From NCBI GenBank assembly GCA_049997955.1, contig JAEBDY010000001.1, positions 310,001 to 374,000 on the forward strand: 64,000 nucleotides of DNA, written 5' to 3'. Under the pieces are notes generated by a model. The model did not search any database. It was not told where the DNA came from and saw only the letters and a program-made list of their open reading frames with translations. This document shows, one piece after another, positions 25,091 through 34,314 of the stretch. Origin of the DNA: Umezawaea sp049997955 (GTDB taxonomy: Bacteria; Actinomycetota; Actinomycetes; Mycobacteriales; Pseudonocardiaceae). The position numbers and the translations under genes are program-made. Each line of letters opens with the position of its first letter. The stretch's first letter is position 1.

Positions 25091-26652
25091 GCTGGACGCT
25101 GATCGCGCTGCTCCTGCTGCCGCTGGTCGGCAGCGTGGTGGTGGCCTTCCTGCGGAGGAACGACCGGGTCGCGAAGTTCGTCGCGCTCGGGTTCTCCCTC
25201 GCGGAACTCGCGCTGGCGGTCGTCGCCTGGGTGGCGTACGACCCGTCGTCGAGCGCCCGGCTGCAGCTGACCAGCTCGGCCGAGTGGATCCCGAGCTTCG
25301 GGGTGCACCTGTCGTTCGGCGTGGACGGCATCGCGCTGGTCATGATCGCGCTGATCGCCTTCCTGATGCCGATCGTCATCGGCGGCGCCTGGTCGGACAA
25401 GCTGCCGGAGGGGCGCAGCGCGAGCGGGTTCTTCTCGCTCCTGCTGGCGATGCAGACCGGCATGGTCGGCGTGTTCGCCGCGACCGACGTGTTCCTGTTC
25501 TACGTGTTCTTCGAGGCAGTCCTCGTCCCGATGTACTTCCTGATCGGCCGCTTCGGCGGCCCGAACAGGCAGTACGCGGCGATGAAGTTCTTCCTCTACT
25601 CGCTGCTCGGCGGCCTGATCATGCTCGCGTCGGTGATCGGCCTGTACGTCACCAGCGCGGACAAGCTCGGCCAGGGCACGCTCGACTGGGCCACGCTCGT
25701 CACGGTCATGAAGGACGCGCCGCTCTCCACGCAGATCTGGCTGTTCCTCGGGTTCTTCATCGCCTTCGCGATCAAGGCCCCGCTGGTGCCGCTGCACACG
25801 TGGCTGCCGGACGCGGGCGCCGAGGCGCCCGTCGGCGCGGGTGTGCTGCTCGTCGGCATCCTGGACAAGATCGGCACGTTCGGCTTCCTGCGCTACTGCC
25901 TGCCGCTGTTCCCGGCGGCCAGCAAGGAACTGGCACCGGTGGTGCTGTCCCTCGCGGTCGTCGGCATCGTCTACGGCTCGCTGCTCGCGGTCGGCCAGAC
26001 GGACATGAAGCGGTTCGTCGCGTACACCTCGATCGCCCACTTCGGCTTCATCGCCCTGGGCATCTTCGCCTTCAGCTCGCAGGCGGGCACCGGATCGGTG
26101 CTGTACATGGTCAACCACGGCATCTCGACCGGCATGCTGTTCCTGGTCGTGGGCATGGTGATGTCGCGCGGCGGCTCCCGCCTGATCCAGGACTACGGCG
26201 GCATGGCGAAGCTGACCCCGGTGCTGGGCGGCCTGTTCTTCGTGGCGGGCCTGTCCTCGCTGGCGCTGCCCGGCACGAACTCGTTCGTGAGCGAGTTCCT
26301 GGTGCTCATCGGCTCGTACCCCAACCAGCCGGTGTTCACCATCGTCTCCACGCTCGGCATGGTGCTCGCCGCCCTGTACGTGCTGTGGGTCTACCAGCGG
26401 GTCTTCCAGGGCCCGGTGCGCGGCACCGCGCTGCTGAACGTGGCGGGCGGCCCTGGAACCGCGAAGGACCCCGAGCGCTCCGCGATCAAGGACCTGGACA
26501 AGCGGGAGATCGCCGTGCTGGCGCCGCTCGTGGCCCTGATCCTCGTGCTCGGGTTCTACCCGAAGCCGGTGTTGGACGTGATCACCCCGTCGATCGGGGC
26601 GACGTTGAGCGAGGTCGGCGTGTCCGACCCGGTCGCGCAGGAAGGCAAGTGA
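25087..26652 (+). CDS. nuoM: NADH-quinone oxidoreductase subunit M
   Basis: A 521-aa antiporter-like subunit, GTG 25087 overlapping the nuoL stop. Conserved FYVFFEAVLVPMYFLIG and LHTWLPDAGAEAPVGAGVLL segments are present, with the pump Glu and Lys residues. About 14 membrane helices. Confidence 0.96.
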   Translation: MSWTLIALLLLPLVGSVVVAFLRRNDRVAKFVALGFSLAELALAVVAWVAYDPSSSARLQLTSSAEWIPSFGVHLSFGVDGIALVMIALIAFLMPIVIGGAWSDKLPEGRSASGFFSLLLAMQTGMVGVFAATDVFLFYVFFEAVLVPMYFLIGRFGGPNRQYAAMKFFLYSLLGGLIMLASVIGLYVTSADKLGQGTLDWATLVTVMKDAPLSTQIWLFLGFFIAFAIKAPLVPLHTWLPDAGAEAPVGAGVLLVGILDKIGTFGFLRYCLPLFPAASKELAPVVLSLAVVGIVYGSLLAVGQTDMKRFVAYTSIAHFGFIALGIFAFSSQAGTGSVLYMVNHGISTGMLFLVVGMVMSRGGSRLIQDYGGMAKLTPVLGGLFFVAGLSSLALPGTNSFVSEFLVLIGSYPNQPVFTIVSTLGMVLAALYVLWVYQRVFQGPVRGTALLNVAGGPGTAKDPERSAIKDLDKREIAVLAPLVALILVLGFYPKPVLDVITPSIGATLSEVGVSDPVAQEGK

Positions 26653-26653
26653 C

Positions 26654-28219
26654 GTGACGTTCCTCGCCCAGGTTCAGCTGATCGATCCGCCGGAGATCCT
26701 GTACGGCGCGGTCGCCCCGGTGCTGATCGTGCTCGGCGCCGCGTGCGTCGCCGTGCTGTTCGAGGCTTTCCTGCCCAAGCACCAGCGGTGGGCGGCGCAG
26801 GTCGTGCTGACCATGCTCGCGCTCGTCGCCGCCGGTGGCTCGCTCGGCCTCTACGCCGCCAGCGACGACAACAGGCCCCAGGGCGTCACCACGTTCTCGG
26901 ACGCCATCGCGGTCGACCGGCCGGTGATCTTCCTCTGGGTCACGCTGCTGCTGCTCGCGTTCGGCTCGGTCCTGCTGATCGCCGACCGGTCCGTCGAGCC
27001 CGGCGGCGCGTTCGTCGCCGACGCGGCGGTCCGCCCCGGCACGGTCCAGGACCGCGCCCAGGCTTCGCGCACCGGCATGCAGACCGAGGTCTTCCCGCTG
27101 ACGCTGTTCGCGCTCGCCGGGATGATGGTGTTCGTCGCGGCGAACGACCTGCTGACGATGTTCATCGCGCTGGAAGTGCTGTCGCTGCCGCTGTACCTGA
27201 TGTGCGGCCTGGCTCGCCGCCGCCGCCTGCTCTCGCAGGAAGCGGCGGTCAAGTACTTCCTGCTCGGCGCGTTCGCCTCGGCGTTCTTCCTCTACGGCGT
27301 CGCGCTGCTCTACGGCTACGCGGGCTCGGTGAAGCTGGCCGACATCGCGACCGCCACGGCGGGCAGCGACAAGTCCGACACGCTGCTGTTCGCGGGCTTC
27401 GGCCTGCTGGTGGTGGGCCTGCTGTTCAAGGCCTCCGTCGGCCCGTTCCACGCGTGGACCCCGGACGTCTACCAGGGCGCTCCGACGCCCATCACGGCGT
27501 TCATGGCCGCCTGCACGAAGGTCGCGGCCTTCGGCGGCATCCTGCGGGTGCTGACCGTCGCGTTCGAGCGGACCAACTGGGAGTGGCGGGGCGTCCTGTG
27601 GGGCGTCGCCGTGGCCTCGATGGTCATCGGCGCGGTCCTCGGCCTCACCCAGACCGACGTGAAGCGCATGGTCGCGTACTCCTCGGTGGCGCACGCGGGC
27701 TTCCTGCTGATCGGCTCGATCTCGCTGACCGAGCAGGGCCTGTCCGGCACGCTGTTCTACCTGCTGGCCTACGGCTTCACCACGATCGCGGTGTTCGGCG
27801 TGATCAGCCTGGTGCGCAACGCCGACGGCGAAGCCACCCACCTGTCCCAGTGGGCAGGGCTCGCGAAGAGGTCGCCGGTGCTCGCCGCCGTCTTCACCTT
27901 CCTGCTCCTCGCGCTGGCGGGCATCCCCCTGACGAGTGGTTTCGTGGGCAAGTTCGTGGTGTTCGCGGCGGCCATCGAGGACGGTCTCGCACCGCTCGTG
28001 GTGGTCGCGCTCATCGCCAGCGCGGTGGCCGCGTTCTTCTACCTGCGCGTGATCGTGCTCATGTACTTCAGCGAACCCGCACCTGACGGTCCCACGGTGA
28101 CCGTGCCCGGCGCGTTCACCACCGTGGCGATCACCCTGGGCGCGGCCATCACGCTCGTCCTGGGCGTCTGGCCCTCCTTCGCCCTTGATTGGGCGGGGGC
28201 AGGCGGCTTCGTCTTCTAG
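26654..28219 (+). CDS. nuoN: NADH-quinone oxidoreductase subunit N
   Basis: A 521-aa antiporter-like subunit, GTG 26654, one base after the nuoM stop. Family segments include LEVLSLPLYLMCGL, FHAWTPDVYQGAPTP and YSSVAHAGF. It completes the 14-subunit set; no terminator hairpin is evident before the next gene 19 bp on, which has its own -10 box. Confidence 0.96.
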   Translation: MTFLAQVQLIDPPEILYGAVAPVLIVLGAACVAVLFEAFLPKHQRWAAQVVLTMLALVAAGGSLGLYAASDDNRPQGVTTFSDAIAVDRPVIFLWVTLLLLAFGSVLLIADRSVEPGGAFVADAAVRPGTVQDRAQASRTGMQTEVFPLTLFALAGMMVFVAANDLLTMFIALEVLSLPLYLMCGLARRRRLLSQEAAVKYFLLGAFASAFFLYGVALLYGYAGSVKLADIATATAGSDKSDTLLFAGFGLLVVGLLFKASVGPFHAWTPDVYQGAPTPITAFMAACTKVAAFGGILRVLTVAFERTNWEWRGVLWGVAVASMVIGAVLGLTQTDVKRMVAYSSVAHAGFLLIGSISLTEQGLSGTLFYLLAYGFTTIAVFGVISLVRNADGEATHLSQWAGLAKRSPVLAAVFTFLLLALAGIPLTSGFVGKFVVFAAAIEDGLAPLVVVALIASAVAAFFYLRVIVLMYFSEPAPDGPTVTVPGAFTTVAITLGAAITLVLGVWPSFALDWAGAGGFVF

Positions 28220-28238
28220 TGGTACGTAGGCTTCGGGG

Positions 28239-29246
28239 GTGACCAGTAGCGAGCAGGTGGGGACAGGGTTCCAGTTCGTCGACCCTGTGCTGGCGGAGGT
28301 GGTGCAGGACGGCCTCGCCGAGGTGGAGGAACTCCTGCGGAGCGTGGTGCGGAGCGACTTCCACCCGGTGATGGAGACGTCACTGCACCTCGTGGAGGCG
28401 GGCGGCAAGCGGATTCGCCCGCTGTTCACCCTCCTCGCCTCCCAGTTCACCGGGACGTGGGAGCGGGACAACGTCGTCAAGGCGGCCGCGGTCGTCGAGC
28501 TGACGCACCTCGCGACGCTCTACCACGACGACGTGATGGACGAGGCGACCATGCGGCGGGGCGCGGTCAGCGCCAACGCCAAGTGGGACAACAGCATCGC
28601 CATCCTGACCGGCGACTACCTGTTCGCCCACGCGTCGGCGCTCACGGCCGACCTGGGCGTCGTCGCGGCGCGGATCATCGCCGAGACGTTCAGCGAGCTG
28701 GTCACCGGCCAGATGCGCGAGACGATGGGGCCCCGCGAGGGCGAGGACCCCGTCGAGCACTACCTGAAGACGATCAAGGAGAAGACGGGGTCGCTGATCT
28801 CCACCGCGGCCCGCTTCGGCGCGATGTTCTCCGGCATGAGCGAGGACCAGACCGACGCGCTGCGCGTGTACGGCGACGTGGTCGGGGCGGCGTTCCAGAT
28901 CTCCGACGACGTCATCGACATCGCGTCGCCGACGGAGGAGTCGGGCAAGACGCCCGGCACGGACCTCCGCGAGGGCGTGAAGACGCTCCCGATGCTGTAC
29001 GCGCTCGCCGAGCCCGGATCCGAGAACACCAGGCTCGGTCAGCTGCTGGCCGCTCCCATCACCGACGACGCCGAGGTCGAGGAAGCGCTCGCCCTGCTGC
29101 GGACGTCGTCCGGCCTGGTGAAGGCCCGGCAGATCCTCGACGAGTACGCCGACGAGGCCCGCGCCGCGCTGGGCAAGCTCCCCGCCTGCCCGGCCCGCGA
29201 CGCGATGGAGTCGCTCAGCGAGTACGTCGTCGCCCGTTCGCACTGA
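28239..29246 (+). CDS. all-trans polyprenyl diphosphate synthase (GrcC-like)
   Basis: A 335-aa prenyl chain elongase with both aspartate-rich motifs, HDDVMDEATMRRG (residues 96-108) and QISDDVIDIAS. It makes a long polyprenyl diphosphate, most likely the menaquinone tail, given menG and menJ upstream. A TAGGCT -10 element at 28227-28232 lies six bases before GTG 28239, implying a leaderless mRNA independent of nuo. Small residues before the first motif would permit a long chain, but product length is not predictable. Confidence 0.9.
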   Translation: MTSSEQVGTGFQFVDPVLAEVVQDGLAEVEELLRSVVRSDFHPVMETSLHLVEAGGKRIRPLFTLLASQFTGTWERDNVVKAAAVVELTHLATLYHDDVMDEATMRRGAVSANAKWDNSIAILTGDYLFAHASALTADLGVVAARIIAETFSELVTGQMRETMGPREGEDPVEHYLKTIKEKTGSLISTAARFGAMFSGMSEDQTDALRVYGDVVGAAFQISDDVIDIASPTEESGKTPGTDLREGVKTLPMLYALAEPGSENTRLGQLLAAPITDDAEVEEALALLRTSSGLVKARQILDEYADEARAALGKLPACPARDAMESLSEYVVARSH

Positions 29247-29256
29247 CCTCCGGTGG

Positions 29257-29282
29257 GCCGCTAGGACCCCGGTCCTAGCGGC
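29257..29282. terminator. bidirectional terminator
   Basis: An 11-bp perfect stem (29257-29267 with 29272-29282) and four-base loop between the convergent polyprenyl synthase and rarD genes; it overlaps the rarD stop codon. Confidence 0.75.
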
Positions 29283-30225
29283 ACTCGGGGGCGAGTTCCG
29301 CCGCGGCGTCACGGCGTGCGCGGTGCCCCACCCGGACCGCGTCGAGCGTGAACACCAGCAGCGCGACCCACACCAGGCCGAAGCCCATCCAGCGGACCGG
29401 CGTCATGGCCTCGTGCATCACGAACACGCCCCAGCAGAACTGCAGGATCGGCGCCAGGTACTGCAACATCCCCAACGTGATCAGCGGCACCTTCCGGGCC
29501 GACGCGCCGAACAGCACCAGCGGCACGGCCGTGACGACGCCCGCCGACGCCAGCAGCAGGGCGTGCCCGATCCCGTGGGTCGTGAACGTGCCGACGCCGG
29601 TCGCGCTCAGCCAGACCAGGTAGCCGACGGCGATCGGACCCAGCACGACGCTCTCGCCGGTCAGGCTCGTGGTGGAGTCCAGCGGCACGGTCTTCTTGAT
29701 CAGCCCGTACACGCCGAACGAGCAGGCCAGCGTGAGCGAGATGAGCGGCAGCGAGCCGTAGTCGACGGCCAGGACGACCACCGCCAGCACCGCGATGCCG
29801 ATCGCCGCGTACTGCGGCAGGCGCAGCCGTTCCCGCAGCACCAGCACGCCCAGCAGGACGCTGACCAGCGGGTTCATGAAGTAGCCGAGCGCGGCCTCCA
29901 CGACGTGCGAGCTGTTCACGGCGTAGATGTAGACGCCCCAGTTGATCGCGATCAGCACCGAGGCGCACGCCACCATCAGCCAGCCCTTGCCGGACAGGCG
30001 GCGCAGCGCGCCCCACTGGCCGAGGGCCAGGGTGATCCCGGCCATGACCACGAGCGACCACGCGATCCGGTGGGCCAGCAGCTCCACCGACGTGGCGGGG
30101 AGCAGGAGGGGCCAGTACGCGGGGACGGCGCCCCAGAGCGCGTACGCGGTCACGCCGTAGGCGATGCCACGATCGGGACGGTGAACTTCCACCGAGGTGG
30201 CGTCGGGGTTGGTCAACGATGGCAC
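29275..30225 (-). CDS. rarD: EamA-family transporter RarD
   Basis: A 316-aa membrane protein with ten predicted helices. RarD-type signatures are ALWGAVPAYWPLL near the start and NWGVYIYAVNSSHVVEAALGYFMNPLVSVL at residues ~105-135 (read as consecutive blocks). I chose GTG 30225, preceded seven bases upstream on the minus strand by TAGAGT (leaderless), over a start 32 codons earlier. The family exports metabolites of the drug/metabolite transporter superfamily; the substrate is unknown. Confidence 0.88.
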   Translation of the reverse strand: MPSLTNPDATSVEVHRPDRGIAYGVTAYALWGAVPAYWPLLLPATSVELLAHRIAWSLVVMAGITLALGQWGALRRLSGKGWLMVACASVLIAINWGVYIYAVNSSHVVEAALGYFMNPLVSVLLGVLVLRERLRLPQYAAIGIAVLAVVVLAVDYGSLPLISLTLACSFGVYGLIKKTVPLDSTTSLTGESVVLGPIAVGYLVWLSATGVGTFTTHGIGHALLLASAGVVTAVPLVLFGASARKVPLITLGMLQYLAPILQFCWGVFVMHEAMTPVRWMGFGLVWVALLVFTLDAVRVGHRARRDAAAELAPECR

Positions 30226-30435
30226 TCGCCGCACTCTACGCCGCGACGCGGATCCCTTTGACCTGGTCAGTTGCGTCCGGTGGCCTACTATCGACACATC
30301 CGTTCGCCAGTGGGCGGCCAACCGCGACTGGCCACGGGGTCAGGGTAGTTTGGCACCGTTTCCACTACCGGGTGAACGGCCTGGCGTGCGGAGCGCGTCA
30401 GGCGTGACAGGACTTGCCAGTTGGAGGAACTTCCA

Positions 30436-33153
30436 GTGGTGTCGCTCTTCGGGCAGGTCTGGCTGTGGAGCCTGCTGTCCTTCGTGGCCGGTGTGCTGGT
30501 GACCTGGCTGGTGCAGGTTCGTCCGGCCAAGCAGCGGCTCGCCGAGGTGGAGGCGAACAGGCTCAGCGCCCCCGCCGGACCGGCGAGGCCCCAATCCCAG
30601 GTCCCGCCTTCCCAGATGCCGTCGCCGATGCGCGACGAGGAGTTCGACGACTGGCACGTCGGCGCCCGCGCGAACTCCGACGCCGTGCTGGCGCCGCCGC
30701 CCGCTGAGCAGATGTGGCCGCAGAGCCCCGTCCAGGAGGCGCCGCGGGCCTACGAGCCGCCGCGCCCCGCGGAGCCGTCCCGTCCGCTGGAGCCGCAGCG
30801 CCTGATCGAGCCGCCTGCGTCGGAGACCCCGGCCGCGTTCCACGCCCCCGAGCCCCGGCAGAGCAACGACGTCGCCCCGTTCGTGCCCATCAGCCCGTTC
30901 GTCAAGTCGGTGGAGCCGGAACCCGAGCCCGAGCCGGAGCACAACTACGACGAGTTGCCCCCGGCGCTCACCCGCATCCCGGAGAACGCCGAGCCGACCC
31001 GTGTCGTCGAGCCCGTCGACGTGCCCGAGGAGGACAAGCCGCGCAGCCTGTTCCAGCGGCTCGCCCCGGAGGACGAGGTCCAGGCCGAGCCGGTGCCGCT
31101 GAACCCGGCCGAGGAGCCGACCGTCTTCCGGCGCGCGGACCTGGACGAGCAGCCCGAGGTGCCCGAGATCCCGGCCGACCGCACCCGCTACCTGGCGCCC
31201 GCCGCGCCCGACATCGCCCCGCCGGTGGAGCAGCCGACCGCTCCGCCGGAGGTCCAGGAGTGGCACCCGCGCGAGATGTGGCGCGAGGAGGAAGAGGAGG
31301 AGCGGCCCGACCTCGACCAGCCTGTCGAGGCGGAGCACGAGGACGAGCTGCTCGACGACCGCGAAGAGGACTTCGCCGCCGACGACACCGTCCCGGACGC
31401 CGAGGTCACCGAGGCCGCTGTCCCTGAGGAGGACGCGACCGAGGAGACGTCCGTCATCCCGGCGGGCGAGGTCCAGCGGGCCATCGCCGAAGCCGACGCC
31501 CGCATGGACGCCGAGCGCCAGCCGTGGCCCGAGCACAGCCTCACCGGCCAGTTCCCGGCCATCACCGACGACATCGCCTCCAACAAGGGGCAGTTGGGCG
31601 TCCAAGCGGACGACCCCGACTACCGCCGCGACGACCCGGACGAGCCTGCCGCCGCGTCCGACACCGCCGAGGTCTCCGACACCGACGGCACCGACTCCGC
31701 CGACGCACGGGGGAGCGAGACGTCCGACACCGTCGTCACCACTTCCCGCGACGCCGAATCACGCGGAGCCGACTACCGCGCTGCCCAGGCCGGTGCCGCC
31801 GTGCCGCGGAACACCGAGCCGCGCGGCTCCGACACCCGCGGCACAGACGCGAGCGACGCCGAGTCGCGCGGTGCCGAGTACCGCGCCGCCGGTGCCGCCG
31901 CCGGATCTCGCGGTCACGACGCTCGTGGCGCGAAAGCCGACGATGCCGAGTCCCGCAGCACCGAGCACCGAGCTGCCGGTGTCGCTCCCGCTGGGTCTCG
32001 TGGTGCGGAGACCGGCGATGCCGAGTCCCGCGGCACTGCCGCTGCTGGGTCTCGCGGGTCCGACGCTCGTGGCGGGAACGCCGGCGAGGTCGAGTCCCGT
32101 GGCACCGAGCAGCACGCTGCCGGGGCGCGTGGCGCGGAAGCCGGCGATGTCGAGTCGCGTCGAGCCGCCGAAGCCGCGAACTCCCAGCCCCCGGCCGAGT
32201 CCCGAACCGCGAAGTCCCCGTCCACCGACTTCCCGGCTACCGAGTACCTGTCGGTCGACTCGCGGTCCGCCGAGCCCAAGCCCAAGCCGGGGCAGTCCTC
32301 CGCCAACGCCCCGGCCGAGACCCGTCCGGCGGAGCCGCGGTCCGGCAAGCCCGCGACCCCCACCCCGAAACCCGCCGCGCGGACCCCGCAGCCCTCGGCC
32401 GCGGAGTCCCGTCCGGCCGATGCCCAGTCGACCGAGTTCTTCCCGGCGAAGCCGACCGCCGGCGAGCCCTCGACCGCCGAGTCGCGTGCCGCGGACTTCT
32501 TCGCCCCCCAGCCCGCCGAGCCCGTCGCGCCGCAGCCGCCCGCGCCGCAGGCCCCCGCGGCCAAGGCGTCGAAGCAGGCCCCGGCCCAGCCGACCTCCGA
32601 ACGCCCCCGGTCGCTGTTCGAGCCCATCGTGGGCGCGTCGGACGACGACCCGGAGCCCGCCGAGACCGTCCGGCAGCTGCCGCCGTCGGACGACCAGCCG
32701 TTCGTGCCGATCCTGGCGCCGGAACTGCTGGAGCGCGGGTCCAACGGCCTGCCGCAGCGTCCGCAGCGCCCGGCGGGCGGTCCGCCGCCCATGACGTCCC
32801 CGCCGCTGCTCGGCCCGCCGCAGCCCGTGGCCCCCGCGCCGCTGCCGCAGAAGCCCTTGCGTCCGCGTCCGGTCGGGTTCAGCCCGTCAACGGGTGGTCG
32901 CAGCGAGGCGCCCGCGCCGACCGCGCCGCGGTACCAGCAGCCGGAGGGCTTCAACCCGCGTTCGCCGTTCGGGCCGGGGTCGGTGCTGCCCAAGTCGGAC
33001 GGCCACGCGCCCGCAGCGGACTTCGACGTGAAGGCGACCCTGACCGGTCGCCGCTACTTCCGCCGCGGCACGTCCAGCTTCGACGGCACCAGGGCCGACG
33101 TGTGGTTCCGCACCGAGGCCGACGCGCAGAAGGCAGGCTTCCGCCCGGCCTAG
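30436..33153 (+). CDS. membrane-anchored, repeat-containing disordered protein with C-terminal sunset-like domain
   Basis: 905 aa from GTG 30436, placed eight bases after GGAGG. One helix lies at residues ~7-27. Nearly the whole remainder is rich in Pro, Ala, Glu and Arg. Residues ~435-580 hold about six degenerate copies of a 24-30-residue unit around DAESRGxEYRAAGA and GSRGxDARG. The last ~45 residues (VKATLTGRRYFRRGTSS then VWFRTEADAQKAGFRPA) resemble the sunset domain found at the ends of actinobacterial envelope proteins. It is probably cytosolic apart from the anchor, or envelope-spanning; the function is unknown. Size and repeat content are unusual. Confidence 0.75.
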   Translation: MVSLFGQVWLWSLLSFVAGVLVTWLVQVRPAKQRLAEVEANRLSAPAGPARPQSQVPPSQMPSPMRDEEFDDWHVGARANSDAVLAPPPAEQMWPQSPVQEAPRAYEPPRPAEPSRPLEPQRLIEPPASETPAAFHAPEPRQSNDVAPFVPISPFVKSVEPEPEPEPEHNYDELPPALTRIPENAEPTRVVEPVDVPEEDKPRSLFQRLAPEDEVQAEPVPLNPAEEPTVFRRADLDEQPEVPEIPADRTRYLAPAAPDIAPPVEQPTAPPEVQEWHPREMWREEEEEERPDLDQPVEAEHEDELLDDREEDFAADDTVPDAEVTEAAVPEEDATEETSVIPAGEVQRAIAEADARMDAERQPWPEHSLTGQFPAITDDIASNKGQLGVQADDPDYRRDDPDEPAAASDTAEVSDTDGTDSADARGSETSDTVVTTSRDAESRGADYRAAQAGAAVPRNTEPRGSDTRGTDASDAESRGAEYRAAGAAAGSRGHDARGAKADDAESRSTEHRAAGVAPAGSRGAETGDAESRGTAAAGSRGSDARGGNAGEVESRGTEQHAAGARGAEAGDVESRRAAEAANSQPPAESRTAKSPSTDFPATEYLSVDSRSAEPKPKPGQSSANAPAETRPAEPRSGKPATPTPKPAARTPQPSAAESRPADAQSTEFFPAKPTAGEPSTAESRAADFFAPQPAEPVAPQPPAPQAPAAKASKQAPAQPTSERPRSLFEPIVGASDDDPEPAETVRQLPPSDDQPFVPILAPELLERGSNGLPQRPQRPAGGPPPMTSPPLLGPPQPVAPAPLPQKPLRPRPVGFSPSTGGRSEAPAPTAPRYQQPEGFNPRSPFGPGSVLPKSDGHAPAADFDVKATLTGRRYFRRGTSSFDGTRADVWFRTEADAQKAGFRPA

Positions 33154-33158
33154 GAGCA

Positions 33159-33208
33159 GCAACGAGCGAGAGCCCTCTCCGAACGCGGAGGGGGCTCTTG
33201 CTCGTTGC
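33159..33208. terminator. strong bidirectional terminator
   Basis: A ~23-bp stem with G-U pairs (5' arm from 33159, 3' arm ending 33208, GCAACGAGC with GCTCGTTGC at the base) separates the 905-aa protein gene and korB, which converge. Confidence 0.85.
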
Positions 33209-33243
33209 GACGCTGTTCGGTCGGACCGAGGCCGACCTGCTGC

Positions 33244-34314
33244 TCAGTCCCCCAGAACCGTCCAGGTGTCCTTGCCGCGCAGCAGCGCGGCGAGGTCCGC
33301 CTTCTTGGCGGCCTTGGCCTGCTCGACCTGGTCGCGGGCCGCGTCGTCGTACGTGGTGCGCTTGACGTTGCGGAACACGCCCGTGACGGTGTGCGAGAGG
33401 TCCTGCGTCGACAGCCGGGACAGCGCGAACGCGTACGACGGGTCTTCGAGCGTGGCGTCGTGCACGACCACGTTCTCCATGCCGACCTCGGAGATCTTCG
33501 CGACCTCCAGGCCCGCGAACCCGGACTTCACGACGCCGTACTCGGCTTCGAGGCCGAACGTGATCGGCTTGCCGTGCTCCAGGTTGATGATCCGCCGCTT
33601 GGCGTCGTCGGCGTCCTTGAGGACGTCGAACGCGCCGTCGTTGAAGATCGGGCAGTTCTGGTAGATCTCCACCAGCGCCGACCCGCGGTGCTCGGCGGCC
33701 TGCCGCAGCACCTCGGTGAGGCCCTTCTTGTCCGAGTCCAGCGCCCGGCCGACGAAGCTGGCCTCCGCGCCCAGTGCCAGCGACACCGGGTTGAACGGGT
33801 GGTCCAGCGAGCCGGCGGGCGTCGACTTGGTGATCTTGCCGGTCTCCGACGTGGGGGAGTACTGCCCCTTGGTCAGGCCGTAGATCCGGTTGTTGAACAG
33901 CAGGATCTTGAGGTTCACGTTGCGCCGCAACGTGTGGATCAGGTGGTTGCCGCCGATGGACAGCGCGTCGCCGTCACCGGTCACGACCCACACCGACAGG
34001 TCCGGCCGCGCGACGGCGAGACCGGTCGCGATGGCCGGGGCGCGGCCGTGGATCGAGTGCATCCCGTAGGTGTTCATGTAGTACGGGAACCGGCTGGAGC
34101 AGCCGATGCCGGACACGAACACGATGTTCTCGCGCTTGAGCCCCAGGGACGGCAGGAACGACTGCACCGCGTTGAGCACGATGTAGTCGCCGCAACCGGG
34201 ACACCAGCGGACCTCCTGGTCCGACTTGTAGTCCTTGGCCTTCTGCGGTTCGTCGGTGGTCGGGACCCCGTCGAGCCCGCCCAGCACGGGCAGGCCCAGG
34301 TCGATGGTCGTCAC
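33244..34314 (-). CDS. korB: 2-oxoacid:ferredoxin oxidoreductase subunit beta
   Basis: A 356-aa thiamine-diphosphate subunit. RWCPGCGDY, the GIGCSSR motif and the GDGDALSIGGNHLIH...NNRIYGLTKGQ cofactor-binding region are present. With KorA it oxidises 2-oxoglutarate (or another 2-oxoacid) with CoA to an acyl-CoA and reduced ferredoxin. It is coupled to korA by a four-base overlap. The KorB type lacks its own ferredoxin domain. Confidence 0.93.
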   Translation of the reverse strand: MTTIDLGLPVLGGLDGVPTTDEPQKAKDYKSDQEVRWCPGCGDYIVLNAVQSFLPSLGLKRENIVFVSGIGCSSRFPYYMNTYGMHSIHGRAPAIATGLAVARPDLSVWVVTGDGDALSIGGNHLIHTLRRNVNLKILLFNNRIYGLTKGQYSPTSETGKITKSTPAGSLDHPFNPVSLALGAEASFVGRALDSDKKGLTEVLRQAAEHRGSALVEIYQNCPIFNDGAFDVLKDADDAKRRIINLEHGKPITFGLEAEYGVVKSGFAGLEVAKISEVGMENVVVHDATLEDPSYAFALSRLSTQDLSHTVTGVFRNVKRTTYDDAARDQVEQAKAAKKADLAALLRGKDTWTVLGD

